The translations under genes and the position numbers were made by a program. 64,000 nucleotides of DNA from a virus. Positions 32,925 to 42,400 of the stretch are shown here, piece after piece. Position 1 is the stretch's first letter. The number at the start of each line of letters is the position of its first letter. Below the pieces are notes generated by a model. It saw nothing but the letters and a program-made list of their open reading frames with translations, was not told the origin of the DNA and searched no databases. The stretch is from the IMG/VR virus record IMGVR_UViG_3300021964_009390, positions 1 to 64,000 of that record; one strand, given 5' to 3'.

Positions 32925-33653
32925 ATGGTTTGTTTTAAAAAACAAGTACGTAAGGTAAGTGTAGAACAACGCGGGGAATTTGCATATAGCTTAGGTAACA
33001 TAATAACATGGTCACTTACCCTCAAACCAGGGTACCGTCCGGTTGTGGACCAACATACGAGCAATTACCCTAACACACTGGCCAGCGATATAATAGAGTA
33101 TGCCAAAGACGACAATACACCTGGCCATCAAAACAGATTGAAAAATATCTACGAAAATATAATCAAACCAAAATTGAGTTATACAAGTAAAATATATGTA
33201 CATTTGAGACTAGGAGATTGTTCGATATCTAGAAGAGTTGTAGATAAGAACAAAATAACTTATGTGGAAAACCCTGTGAATACTACTCATTTTAAAAATA
33301 CTGTTATAGATATATACAAACACGACCAAACCACTTGTATCAATTTTGTTACTGGTGTTCATAATCATAAAGATTTAAAACATAATAAATATCTACAAAA
33401 AGGCCGACCTGGTCAAGGTTCATATGATAATATGGTTGAACAACTCGAAACACTAAAAACATTCTTAGAAGATAATTATATAACATATGATTTTTCTATT
33501 AACAACCACCCAGACGATGATTTTTTAAATATGGTTGGCTGTAAACAAGTGGTAACAACATATGGTAGTTTCGGTAAATATGTTAGAATGTTCCGCGCAT
33601 TAGGTGGTGCTAATGACGATATAAATTTATGTAACAAAAATGTGGAGCGCTAG
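32925..33653 (+). CDS. Fucosyltransferase-like (GT11-type motif)
   Basis: 242 residues from ATG 32925. Motif IYVHLRLGDCSISRR (about 86-100) matches the HxRxGD signature of alpha-1,2/1,6-fucosyltransferases (GT11/GT23/GT65). Later SINNHPDDDFLNMVGCKQVVTTYGSFG resembles the donor-binding part. Overall similarity is modest. It precedes a sulfotransferase in the glycan island. Confidence 0.5.
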   Translation: MVCFKKQVRKVSVEQRGEFAYSLGNIITWSLTLKPGYRPVVDQHTSNYPNTLASDIIEYAKDDNTPGHQNRLKNIYENIIKPKLSYTSKIYVHLRLGDCSISRRVVDKNKITYVENPVNTTHFKNTVIDIYKHDQTTCINFVTGVHNHKDLKHNKYLQKGRPGQGSYDNMVEQLETLKTFLEDNYITYDFSINNHPDDDFLNMVGCKQVVTTYGSFGKYVRMFRALGGANDDINLCNKNVER

Positions 33654-33691
33654 TGGTCCTAGCTTTATAAAAAAGTATAACTATATAATAT

Positions 33692-34483
33692 ATGTTCTAT
33701 TGCTTTGACGATTTAAATATAATTGTACATACACCACCAAAAAATGCGTGTACCACTGTAAAAGAATACATGTGGAACCAGCTACGCGTAAAGCATCCTG
33801 ACTTACCAAATCATCACCCACATGCGCGATCCATGGTGGAATACATGATAAGTGAACGTGCATGGGTTAGAGAGAAGGATATACCTGCTAGAATAAATGA
33901 TCGAGGGTATAAATTATATACAATATACAGAGACCCATACACCAGATTTTATAGCGCTTTACATCAAAAATTTATCGCTCATCACCCAGCTGGTAACAAA
34001 AATTTACTCCATCCGGAAACCCCTAGTCAAAAAAGAGGAGGGGAGTTTTACAACTGGTTTAAAAGTATACACGGGCAAGATATATCTAAGATAACAAATA
34101 AACAATTGATAGACTACCATTGTGGAACATATACTAGCATAGTAGACCCACATTTTACACCAATATTTAATAATGATATATACAATAACATAATCGATTA
34201 CAAAAACATTATTATATTAAATATTGATTCAAATTTAAATAAAAATTTGGATGAAATTTTTAAAGAGCGTACCACTACCTTTAAATTAAAAAGACATAAC
34301 ACAAGTACTTACAACACAAAATACCTGGCAGATTTCAATGAAAAAACATTTTTAGAAAACTGTATCGATGATAATAGATGTATAAACAAAAGCGAGTATT
34401 ACAAGAGCTCGGTACGTGAATCGTTCAAAATTGATTTTGATATGTACAACAAATTAGATAAGTTATCTATATATAGTACCTAA
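33692..34483 (+). CDS. Sulfotransferase family protein
   Basis: 263 residues. PAPS-binding signatures: HTPPKNACTTVKEYM (5'-phosphosulfate loop, about 13-27) and YTIYRDPYTRFYSALHQKF (3'-phosphate, about 75-93). Would transfer sulfate from PAPS to a glycan. The 3' half is AT-rich compared with its surroundings. It converges on and overlaps the next gene by 21 bases. Confidence 0.75.
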   Translation: MFYCFDDLNIIVHTPPKNACTTVKEYMWNQLRVKHPDLPNHHPHARSMVEYMISERAWVREKDIPARINDRGYKLYTIYRDPYTRFYSALHQKFIAHHPAGNKNLLHPETPSQKRGGEFYNWFKSIHGQDISKITNKQLIDYHCGTYTSIVDPHFTPIFNNDIYNNIIDYKNIIILNIDSNLNKNLDEIFKERTTTFKLKRHNTSTYNTKYLADFNEKTFLENCIDDNRCINKSEYYKSSVRESFKIDFDMYNKLDKLSIYST

Positions 34484-35173
34484 TTTTTTTTGTTGCTTAG
34501 ACCAGTGTGTACCACCTCTTGTTATTGGGTATATCTTTATATATTTAATAATATCTTCTCTACATACTAGATTGATACTATGGTCTACTTTTAACTTGTC
34601 GATGTAAAATAGAAGGTTTTGTTTCCAATCAGTATCACTAGGGTAACCAATCAGTGAGGAGATATAATGCTGAATTACACCAGGCCCTGTACAGCTCCAA
34701 ACATTATTATGTTTTCTCTTTTCAATATTAACACATACATTACGCCATATTGTGGAGATATGTATATTTCTAGGTGTGGATATCAAAGGACTATTAGAAA
34801 TTCGAAACTTTCCCCGGGCATTAATTTTACAAACCAGTGTAATGTCGTACTCCGGAGCGATAAACAACTGTTTAATTTTTTTAAGATTACTGTGTATAAT
34901 TCGATGACTAGTATCCCAATAACTGCCCCCGTCAACCAAACATCTGACTATCCTAAACATATCCGACCGGGCGGCCGGTAATGTATCATGGAAATTTTCA
35001 AAATATTCACAAACTTCCGGAGACATGTTGTCACGTATGTATTCACTAGCAGTGTCTCTGTTATACAAAACATAGCTTTCACTCGAAACAATATTTTCCA
35101 TTGACTTAATATTAGGAGTTAGCCGTGGGTCTATATTAATTGTGTCCCAGTATTGAAATAATGTTTTTATCAT
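34463..35173 (-). CDS. GT32-like glycosyltransferase with altered DxD
   Basis: 236 residues. AARSDMFRIVRCLVDGGSYWDTSHR (about 68-92) is the GT32 capsular-polysaccharide motif, but the metal-binding YxDxD reads YWDTSH, so the second Asp is lost. The C-terminal part VWSCTGPGVIQHYI fits the family. It may be inactive or use another metal site. Confidence 0.65.
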   Translation of the reverse strand: MIKTLFQYWDTINIDPRLTPNIKSMENIVSSESYVLYNRDTASEYIRDNMSPEVCEYFENFHDTLPAARSDMFRIVRCLVDGGSYWDTSHRIIHSNLKKIKQLFIAPEYDITLVCKINARGKFRISNSPLISTPRNIHISTIWRNVCVNIEKRKHNNVWSCTGPGVIQHYISSLIGYPSDTDWKQNLLFYIDKLKVDHSINLVCREDIIKYIKIYPITRGGTHWSKQQKKLGTIYR

Positions 35174-35190
35174 ATAAGTATATATAACTT

Positions 35191-35961
35191 ATGGGAAAAT
35201 TACAACATGTATATGTAGCTACTGTATGTACCGGTAACCGATTAGAAGAGTTTAAATTGTTAAAACGGACATTAGAAAGATATCATCGTTGTACATGGTA
35301 TGTGACATGTGACACGTATAGTCACACGACCATCAAACAATATCATAATGTAGTTGCATTAGAGAAGCAGTTACAACCCGCTAGAAACACTGGAGAAAGC
35401 TTTCAAAACTTCACCGCGGTAGTTGAGAACAAGATGGAGAGCATGATACATGGTATAAACCAGCATGGTTGGTGCCTATTCTTGGATACCGATTTGATAT
35501 TTTTAAATAAACTAGACGGTGAGTTTACATCTTATATTAATAATGACACAAAACGGTTATTTGTAACTGATCACTATTCTTTAACACCACGAAAATACGG
35601 TAGATTCAACGCCGGAATGATCGCGATGAAAGATGTAGATACCGCTCGTCGATGGTCGCAATTGACATATGAGCTGTCATGCCCAGTAGGTCTAGAACAA
35701 AAACCAATTGAAAGTCTAGTACGTGAGAATAAACCCAACACCATTATCGCTGGTCCGCAATATAATTACGGGTGGTGGAGAGATAGGAACATAGATAATG
35801 CGCATAATGTTGTAGGAGGTCAATTCTGTATTAATAATAAACCGGTGGTAAACTTACATGTACATACAGATAAACTGTTGCAAAGAGCCCGGGAGTCTAG
35901 ATGGCTCGCTAAAATAAAAACCGACGTAAAAGAGTGTTCAAATTATCAAAATATATTATAA
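35191..35961 (+). CDS. GT-A glycosyltransferase (DxD)
   Basis: 256 residues. YVATVCTGNRLEEFKLLKRTLERY at the N-terminus, metal motif CLFLDTDLIFLN near 95-106, GRFNAGMIAMKD near 142 and C-terminal VNLHVHTDKLL (His ligand) fit a nucleotide-diphospho-sugar transferase. Sugar unknown. Confidence 0.7.
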   Translation: MGKLQHVYVATVCTGNRLEEFKLLKRTLERYHRCTWYVTCDTYSHTTIKQYHNVVALEKQLQPARNTGESFQNFTAVVENKMESMIHGINQHGWCLFLDTDLIFLNKLDGEFTSYINNDTKRLFVTDHYSLTPRKYGRFNAGMIAMKDVDTARRWSQLTYELSCPVGLEQKPIESLVRENKPNTIIAGPQYNYGWWRDRNIDNAHNVVGGQFCINNKPVVNLHVHTDKLLQRARESRWLAKIKTDVKECSNYQNIL

Positions 35962-36698
35962 ACATACTTAGCAGTATTGTAACATATATTACTCACTTCA
36001 CTATCATTAAGCTTTATTTTTTTACAAATCTTATTCAATCTATCAAACTGTGTAATTTCATTAGAATATGGATAATCACTACCAAACATGATCTTGTTAG
36101 AAGGCATGTACCGTAAGAAATGTTTTACATCTTTCCAGATTGAACTACCTTTGAAATAACCTAATGTTAACGATAGGTCATAATACATATTACCAATTTT
36201 CCTCGTATGCATGAAGTAATCCAATATCTTCGACCCCCCAGCATGTGCTATAACAAACTTTTTATGTGGGTATCTCAATGCTAGCTTTATATTATGTTCT
36301 AGTGATGGTTGTATTGACAAATCGCACCAATCGTACCAGCCATCAATTATAATAGGAATCCTGTCCGGTATTATAGATATTATATCTGAAATAGTATCAT
36401 AGTCATGTGTACTAATCTGTTGAATTTTCGAATGTATTTTGGCACCTTGTATCTCACCTCGGTCTACCCTGTCTAAAAAGATTGATATATTATCCTCTGA
36501 TCGGAAATCGAATATACATGTAAGACTGTAACGTTTAGATGAATTATTGATAGTATCTCTGTACAATTCAAACAACTCTAGAAAATTGACTATCAGGTTA
36601 CCACCGGTGATATCAAGATTATAGTTATCAAAACCTACTACATTTTTTTCAAATACATCACCCTCTAGGTGTATATGACTATCAAAAATCATCGACAC
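35946..36698 (-). CDS. Amidohydrolase (TIM-barrel metal hydrolase)
   Basis: 250 residues. DSHIHLEGD (HxH) at the N-terminus, VIAHAGGSK near 150 and IMFGSDYPYSNE (Asp) near 210 are amidohydrolase-2 metal ligands. Last gene of a four-gene minus-strand operon with ATP-grasp, WbqC and PIG-L genes, so it may trim or transform an acylated amino sugar. Confidence 0.75.
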   Translation of the reverse strand: MSMIFDSHIHLEGDVFEKNVVGFDNYNLDITGGNLIVNFLELFELYRDTINNSSKRYSLTCIFDFRSEDNISIFLDRVDRGEIQGAKIHSKIQQISTHDYDTISDIISIIPDRIPIIIDGWYDWCDLSIQPSLEHNIKLALRYPHKKFVIAHAGGSKILDYFMHTRKIGNMYYDLSLTLGYFKGSSIWKDVKHFLRYMPSNKIMFGSDYPYSNEITQFDRLNKICKKIKLNDSEVSNICYNTAKYVYNIF

Positions 36699-37740
36699 TT
36701 TCCTTTACAATCAACCACCCAGGTCTATGAGTTTTATCTACCACTGACATATTATCAAAGTTATCAGGTACAATATGACTATCGAGTACATCCACATACT
36801 TATTTTTAATATTATTAAATGATTGTATATCATTTACTTTAGGGTATAAAACAGTTACATTGTACGTACTATCAGTTTTGTTTATCGTCTTAAGCTCTCT
36901 AGCATATAACAGTTCATAAGGGGTAGGGGATATAAATTCCGGAAGAACTCTAGATGCGATATTACATCCACCGCCTCTACATGCAAAATCAATTAGATTG
37001 AAATTTCCGGAATCATTAACAACCCACTCTGAGTGAGTTAACCCGTTCTGCAAATTAGTGAAACTTACAAACATATCATTGTATTTTAAAATATGTTTAT
37101 ATTTAGAATTATTAGCAGTTGAGTAACTAATTTTATTCGCGACCGCAAATTGACTATGAGACTTCACACCTACAATAATAGAAGTATGTTCACCGTTCAT
37201 ACATACACCTTCAATTGTGATTTCAGTACCTTGCAGGAGTGGTTGTACTAATGAATCAGTAGTAATAACTACACTACCTGCAGGTTCAACTACATGTATG
37301 CTTTTACTATTGCTACCAATAACAGGTTTAACCACCATAGAATTGCTATTGCTATTTATATATTCAGTACCTCTCAATATTTTTTTTACTGAAGGTGTAG
37401 GTATATTATACTGCTTACATAGTCTATACATACTGTGCTTGTTACAATAATACTTTAATGTATTTGTCGATATATGAGGTAAATTATAATGACCGCTAAC
37501 AATACTGGCTGTTTGTGTTAAGTGATCTGATTGATCTGTAATGACACTATGTATGTCTATATTTTTTAAAAAATTTATAATACCCCGTATATCACAAGCA
37601 TCATGACATATCCATTGAAAATTATATCTAACATTTATCGGTCGATTTGGGGCGATGACTAATGTATTGTATTTGCTAGCAACATAGTTTATCAAGTCAA
37701 CCTGGCAGACCCCTGCGCCCAATACTACCACAGTACTCAT
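36682..37740 (-). CDS. ATP-grasp ligase
   Basis: 352 residues. N-terminal Rossmann pre-ATP-grasp part (VVVLGAGVCQVDLINYVA), then SMVVKPVIGSNSKSIHVV (ATP-binding Lys) and NLIDFACRGGGCNIASRVLP (metal-binding acidic/Asn). Carboxylate-amine ligase fold. Overlaps the amidohydrolase by 17 bases and WbqC by four, so it is probably part of making an amide-linked substituent. Confidence 0.8.
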   Translation of the reverse strand: MSTVVVLGAGVCQVDLINYVASKYNTLVIAPNRPINVRYNFQWICHDACDIRGIINFLKNIDIHSVITDQSDHLTQTASIVSGHYNLPHISTNTLKYYCNKHSMYRLCKQYNIPTPSVKKILRGTEYINSNSNSMVVKPVIGSNSKSIHVVEPAGSVVITTDSLVQPLLQGTEITIEGVCMNGEHTSIIVGVKSHSQFAVANKISYSTANNSKYKHILKYNDMFVSFTNLQNGLTHSEWVVNDSGNFNLIDFACRGGGCNIASRVLPEFISPTPYELLYARELKTINKTDSTYNVTVLYPKVNDIQSFNNIKNKYVDVLDSHIVPDNFDNMSVVDKTHRPGWLIVKESVDDF

Positions 37741-38318
37741 CTTGTTAAATTATAGAGCATCGAGTAATAATTATTGACCACTGGTTCAAAATATGTAACT
37801 TTAATATCACCAAAGTACTCGTCGTTCAAATAATCTCGACCGCCTGAACCGCTGATATATTCTCTACCATCTACTGCTCTTACAATATTTGCTAAAAGCT
37901 CAGACTTGTGCCCTTTAACGTTCAACTCACTAGCCATCACAATTGGAGTTTCAATACCCATCCTAACCATACACCATTTTATACTACTCATATTAATATC
38001 TACAAGCTTATCATACATGTATATGTCAGATATATCAGTTTTTAAATTTTGAAATATGGTCTGATTTATTTTTTTTCTCCAGATAACATCGGCTGATACA
38101 GTAACATCTTTAATAATCTTCCGGGTAGCTTTTTTTTCAACCGGAACAGTTATCCATTGCACCTTCCCGGACAACAACTTTATTTTGTTTCTATTTTGAA
38201 AATTATTTTTACAGAATTTAACATCATCTAATATTACAAATATATCTGCCAATTTTAACTTTTGGAAAAAACCTTCATATGGGAAATGTTCAGGCTGATG
38301 TATCGCAACTTTCATCAA
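37737..38318 (-). CDS. WbqC-like family protein
   Basis: 193 residues. VAIHQPEHFPYEGFFQKLKLADIFVILDDVKFCKNNFQNRNKI and WITVPVEKK are the family's hallmarks. WbqC proteins lie in O-antigen clusters and are linked to acylation of amino sugars with amino acids. Coupled to neighbours by ATGA overlaps on both sides. Confidence 0.85.
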   Translation of the reverse strand: MMKVAIHQPEHFPYEGFFQKLKLADIFVILDDVKFCKNNFQNRNKIKLLSGKVQWITVPVEKKATRKIIKDVTVSADVIWRKKINQTIFQNLKTDISDIYMYDKLVDINMSSIKWCMVRMGIETPIVMASELNVKGHKSELLANIVRAVDGREYISGSGGRDYLNDEYFGDIKVTYFEPVVNNYYSMLYNLTR

Positions 38319-38959
38319 ATAAATAACCTATGTGGTATGTAACCCTCCGCATACTTGCAAGTTCTAGACAACGCACCATTTGAAAGAGCTTTAGAAGTTA
38401 TATAATCCTCCAAAGTTAGTTCATATTTATCGATACCTGCAGCTCCAAGTATTTGAGACCTGTAGAATGACGATATTTTGACTTTGTTACTTAGTTGTGT
38501 ACCATTTAACTCGGTGTATAATGTCGGTACAAATCTCAAGGTTGAAGGTGTCTCGTAGAGTAAAATATTCCGCTTATATCTGCATGCAGCAACTGCCGCC
38601 TGGTTTACTACTAGATGATCCTGGTGCGTGTCTTCATGATATGGTATGAATATATTGTGATAATGATTGTTAGTAACCAGGTTTTGTATAAAAATAATAA
38701 GCGAGTTTAAGTCTTTGTATAACTGTGTATCTACACCACCAGGGTACCTGATATGATTTACTTTGCAACCTAACGTACCGCGTAGCTCATTTACCGCGGC
38801 AATTTCCTCATCAATACGTACCTTGTCAGAAGGTAGCAAATCCTTATTCGCGACCAGTAGTATATCAAATTTATAACGGTCACTATACTTTAAAATATAA
38901 CCACCGCAGCTTATGACAAAGTCGTCCGGGTGCGGGGCAATTATTAAGATTTTATCCAT
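38315..38959 (-). CDS. PIG-L family deacetylase
   Basis: 214 residues. LIIAPHPDDFVISCGG (5-20) is the PIG-L/LmbE metal motif, with Phe in place of the usual Glu after PDD; HEDTHQDHLVVN near 108 supplies the further metal ligand. It would N-deacetylate a sugar, giving the amine used by the downstream WbqC/ATP-grasp pair. First gene of the operon. Confidence 0.85.
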   Translation of the reverse strand: MDKILIIAPHPDDFVISCGGYILKYSDRYKFDILLVANKDLLPSDKVRIDEEIAAVNELRGTLGCKVNHIRYPGGVDTQLYKDLNSLIIFIQNLVTNNHYHNIFIPYHEDTHQDHLVVNQAAVAACRYKRNILLYETPSTLRFVPTLYTELNGTQLSNKVKISSFYRSQILGAAGIDKYELTLEDYITSKALSNGALSRTCKYAEGYIPHRLFI

Positions 38960-38989
38960 GTCGTATTATAGTATATATTGTAGTATGTT

Positions 38990-39631
38990 TCAAGTATGGT
39001 GGATTGAGCTCTCGAATTGGTTTTGAGTCACTATAGTTGGTTCTAACCAATACACATCTAAATCGAGAAACCTAGCTGCTTTGTTCATCCACCAGTCGAG
39101 AGGTAAATATACATGGGTGATTTCATTAGAGAAATGTTCATATAATTTATACGCACATTTTGGTGATATAATGTATGAGTCGGTACAACGTGTACAACCA
39201 TCACCTCCCCATTTTGTGGCATAGTTACACTTTTTATATATGTTAATTCCGGTGGTTTGTTGTTTTAGAGGGATATGTAAATCACAACCATCACCAATAA
39301 ACAACATGTCATAATCCTCCGGTAAAATGTGTGTATATATGTTTAGTTTATTGATAAAATCGTTACATAATTTGACATCATCTTCTAAAATTAACACATA
39401 ATTAGTCTGTTGTAATTTTTGCGAATCCCATATTGATAGATGTTTACAAAAACATGAAATCTCTCCTGGTGACAACTGGTTACTAAATTTACATTTATAA
39501 TTATGAGGTATGTTGTTACAGTCATAGTCGAATACATACTCCCACTCGACATTATATAATTTCAATTGCTCCTCCATATGCGCATGCCGTTCATTAAATG
39601 ATTTACATGTAACTACAAATGTATTATACAT
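38990..39631 (-). CDS. GT25-type glycosyltransferase
   Basis: 213 residues. FVVTCKSFNERHAHMEEQL, the conserved SPGEISCFCKHLSIW near 53 and YVLILEDDVKLC near 78 are typical of LPS glycosyltransferase family 25; C-terminal YLPLDWWMNK also fits. Length matches. Confidence 0.85.
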   Translation of the reverse strand: MYNTFVVTCKSFNERHAHMEEQLKLYNVEWEYVFDYDCNNIPHNYKCKFSNQLSPGEISCFCKHLSIWDSQKLQQTNYVLILEDDVKLCNDFINKLNIYTHILPEDYDMLFIGDGCDLHIPLKQQTTGINIYKKCNYATKWGGDGCTRCTDSYIISPKCAYKLYEHFSNEITHVYLPLDWWMNKAARFLDLDVYWLEPTIVTQNQFESSIHHT

Positions 39632-40268
39632 ATTTACCCAACCAAAATTTAGTGTTAGCTTGTAAGTGTGTGGAACGAGTACGCCAGTAAGAGTATGTCA
39701 ATTTGTCGAAATTATAAACTGTGTTGCTAATTGTATCGTATACATGGTTTAAATATTCAATAGTGATGTCACTATAATCGGTGGTCCACAACACCGGTAA
39801 ATCGTTATATTTTCTCATATACGATGAATCCCAACATACCGGGACTTTAATTATAGGTATGCATTTCGCAAGTATAGACTCGTAATGCCTATGGCAATCA
39901 ACACCATTCCCTTCTGGTGAAAAGCAAAACTTATGTTGTTTTAACATGTCAAAATAAGAATTAAAATTAGTTAACTTAGGGTTACATGTAGTCAAATATT
40001 GCGGACCTAAATTGTGTTGAACCGTACTGTAATGTGACCTACGTAACTTAGAGTAACTATGTTCCCCGGACGCAGTGACGCTACTGTAACACAGTTTGTT
40101 TTTCCCGGTCTGTTTTAAACTACACTTTTGAAAGTGTGACCATGCTTGAGGCGCTACTCCGATCGGATGCACCACTGGTCGATCTTTACCGTCAGTAGTA
40201 CTCCCACCGCCAATCAAATTGGTTTTATCTATACAGCAAGGATCCCAATCTTTATATGTTATATTCAT
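39624..40268 (-). CDS. Exostosin-like glycosyltransferase
   Basis: 214 residues. HKFCFSPEGNGVDCHRHYESILAKCIPIIK (about 111-140) is the exostosin/GT47-like nucleotide-sugar region. The N-terminal half is Gly/His-rich and unassigned. Overlaps neighbours by 8 and 17 bases in the minus-strand run. Confidence 0.65.
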   Translation of the reverse strand: MNITYKDWDPCCIDKTNLIGGGSTTDGKDRPVVHPIGVAPQAWSHFQKCSLKQTGKNKLCYSSVTASGEHSYSKLRRSHYSTVQHNLGPQYLTTCNPKLTNFNSYFDMLKQHKFCFSPEGNGVDCHRHYESILAKCIPIIKVPVCWDSSYMRKYNDLPVLWTTDYSDITIEYLNHVYDTISNTVYNFDKLTYSYWRTRSTHLQANTKFWLGKYV

Positions 40269-41157
40269 TAATAATATTATTTAAAAACATTTTCAACCGG
40301 TTTACATCATAACTGTTAACGTTTTTAACTTTGTCAGTTATTAGCATCTCATTGTATAGATCATCGTCATGGTCAAGGGAAACAATTTTATCAATAAATT
40401 GACTATCAGTATGAAAATCCACCCTATTTAAAAAACTATGCTGTACATGGTCCATATATACATCCGGGTCGCCCCAGTATATGGGTATTGTGTTTGCCAG
40501 GAAACCGTACCACGGCTTCTCAGTAAAATACCCACTATTGGAGCTGTTCTCAAACGATATTATAAATTTGTATTGAGATACTCTATTCAATGTCTCTTGA
40601 TACCCTCGAGGCCATGGCCTGTCAATATTCAAGAGCCTTTTACCGGTACAGTCAATACGTTTGTATGTGGATAATTTCTTTACAAATTCTTCCCGGAACG
40701 GTACAGGGTTTGAATTGATAAAACAACAAAATTTAGTTTTTTTAATTTTTGCTAAACCTTTAGCCTGCCCAGTAGAGAAATACTTAGGTAACAGTGAACC
40801 AAAGACAGGTTCGACGGCAGCTAGTGGTATGTATATACACCGGCGACTGTCTGAGCACCTATCCATGGAGATCAAATACCGGTTGTTTGATATTTGTAGT
40901 ATATTGTCAGGCGATTTAAAACCATACCTTTTTATATTTTCTCCACTAAAACATATTATGTAATCAAATTCAGTATATTTAGACCAATTGATTTTTTGAG
41001 AATTGCAGACACTATACACGAGTATTTTTTTGGATGTTTTAAATAGTACCGGTAAACACTCCCGGAACACTGATTTGCCTATCCATGGAAAAAACCAATT
41101 GTTAACATCTCTAACTAAAAACGTAACATTTTTTACTGTTACTGTATAGTCTTTCAT
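40252..41157 (-). CDS. GT10 alpha-1,3-fucosyltransferase
   Basis: 301 residues. FIISFENSSNSGYFTEKPWYGFLANTIPIYWGDP (about 198-231) is the GT10 donor-binding motif (FENS...YxTEK...IPIYwG). FCCFINSNPVPFREEFVKKL near 143 also fits. It would transfer fucose from GDP-fucose; no GDP-fucose synthesis genes are in the window except a mannose-6-phosphate isomerase-like cupin at 55.5 kb. Confidence 0.85.
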   Translation of the reverse strand: MKDYTVTVKNVTFLVRDVNNWFFPWIGKSVFRECLPVLFKTSKKILVYSVCNSQKINWSKYTEFDYIICFSGENIKRYGFKSPDNILQISNNRYLISMDRCSDSRRCIYIPLAAVEPVFGSLLPKYFSTGQAKGLAKIKKTKFCCFINSNPVPFREEFVKKLSTYKRIDCTGKRLLNIDRPWPRGYQETLNRVSQYKFIISFENSSNSGYFTEKPWYGFLANTIPIYWGDPDVYMDHVQHSFLNRVDFHTDSQFIDKIVSLDHDDDLYNEMLITDKVKNVNSYDVNRLKMFLNNIINEYNI

Positions 41158-41165
41158 TGCTTAAT

Positions 41166-41795
41166 TTATTCTCCAAATTCATAACCAAAATACTCAATAT
41201 CTTTTGCGTATTTTTCTGCAACAATTTCTCTTGTTTCGTCATCGTAGTATTCAGTGTAGTGTTTGTGATTAGATTTGTTCACATGGGGAAGTTTCATATC
41301 GGGTATATTCAATTGTCTATTAATTGTATCAACGTCTTGCTGAAAATTTTCCACCTTACCAACAAAGTCTAAACTACTAACATAGTAATGTGGGTTCATT
41401 AAACCAGAGCAGTGTAACTTTAAATCATCAATCACCCGGATCAAATTATTATGATCTAGAATCATCGGAGTATATACATCCATCCCGGTCAATGTATCTA
41501 CAACAAAGTGTTTAAATGTGGGGCTCACCCGGGTGCTTAATTTGTTATGGTACAGTGAAACTATCCTAGAGAATGGATTCCTCACAAACCCTACCTTGTA
41601 CATTTGTGACCATCGGCAATGATCTGTATCAATAACGTGAGAAGTAACTAACTGATTACTGGGCATACCACCTGGAGAGTTTACATGATGACTTTGTGTA
41701 TATACATGTGATATGTCTTTATACATGTAGTCTAGACTCTGGGTACCACATTTGTGGATCCGGGCTATGTACATTTCTTTATTGGTCATATTCAT
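41166..41795 (-). CDS. Sulfotransferase, copy A
   Basis: 209 residues. IARIHKCGTQSLDYMY (5'-phosphosulfate loop) and KVGFVRNPFSRIVSLYHN (3'-phosphate) are sulfotransferase-2 motifs. The last 38 residues (HKHYTEYYDDETREIVAEKY...) are nearly the same as those of the neighbouring copy at 41809, showing a tandem duplication. Confidence 0.8.
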   Translation of the reverse strand: MNMTNKEMYIARIHKCGTQSLDYMYKDISHVYTQSHHVNSPGGMPSNQLVTSHVIDTDHCRWSQMYKVGFVRNPFSRIVSLYHNKLSTRVSPTFKHFVVDTLTGMDVYTPMILDHNNLIRVIDDLKLHCSGLMNPHYYVSSLDFVGKVENFQQDVDTINRQLNIPDMKLPHVNKSNHKHYTEYYDDETREIVAEKYAKDIEYFGYEFGE

Positions 41796-41808
41796 GTTTT
41801 ACTGTCTA

Positions 41809-42393
41809 TTACTCACCGAATTTGTAGCCGAACCGCTCGATATCTTTTGCGTAACGTTCCGCAACAATTTGTCTTGTTTCATCATCATAGTATTCAGTGT
41901 AATGTTTATGTTTAGATTTGTTTTCATGTGGCAGCTGTCGTGGAGGTATGCCAATTTTATCGCAGATTATGTTGAAATCATTTTGGAGGTTTTCGTAGCG
42001 GCCAATAAAATCAATGTCGGTTACCCACCTGAACTGTTGTAAGTGCTCATATATATTCCAAGTAGTGCCATCTATGTTTACGTAATTTTTATCATGCCTA
42101 TGTTGATCTTGCGGTCTTTTTCTCAAAACTTCGTGTTTAGCGTGTGATGGGCAACCAGATTTTACCCATGTTTTGAAATCGTGATACGACTGCTTGATAC
42201 CTGGTTGAAAGCTATACCATGAAACTAAAAGGTCATAGGTATTTCTTACGAATGTAAATCTAAAATATTCTTTGTTTTTGTCATTACTATAAGTTTGATG
42301 TCTTAATCCATTATAGCTAAGAGATCTTTCTATGCTAACACCACCTGTTTTTGGTATATGGATAAAAATAAATTTATATTTATGGTTTATCAT
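41809..42393 (-). CDS. Sulfotransferase, copy B
   Basis: 194 residues. FIFIHIPKTGGVSIERSL and FRFTFVRNTYDLLVSWYSF are the PAPS-binding motifs. C-terminus HKHYTEYYDDETRQIVAERY matches copy A. A partial third copy lies at 43251-43353 beyond one inserted gene. Confidence 0.85.
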   Translation of the reverse strand: MINHKYKFIFIHIPKTGGVSIERSLSYNGLRHQTYSNDKNKEYFRFTFVRNTYDLLVSWYSFQPGIKQSYHDFKTWVKSGCPSHAKHEVLRKRPQDQHRHDKNYVNIDGTTWNIYEHLQQFRWVTDIDFIGRYENLQNDFNIICDKIGIPPRQLPHENKSKHKHYTEYYDDETRQIVAERYAKDIERFGYKFGE

Positions 42394-42400
42394 TTAAGTT

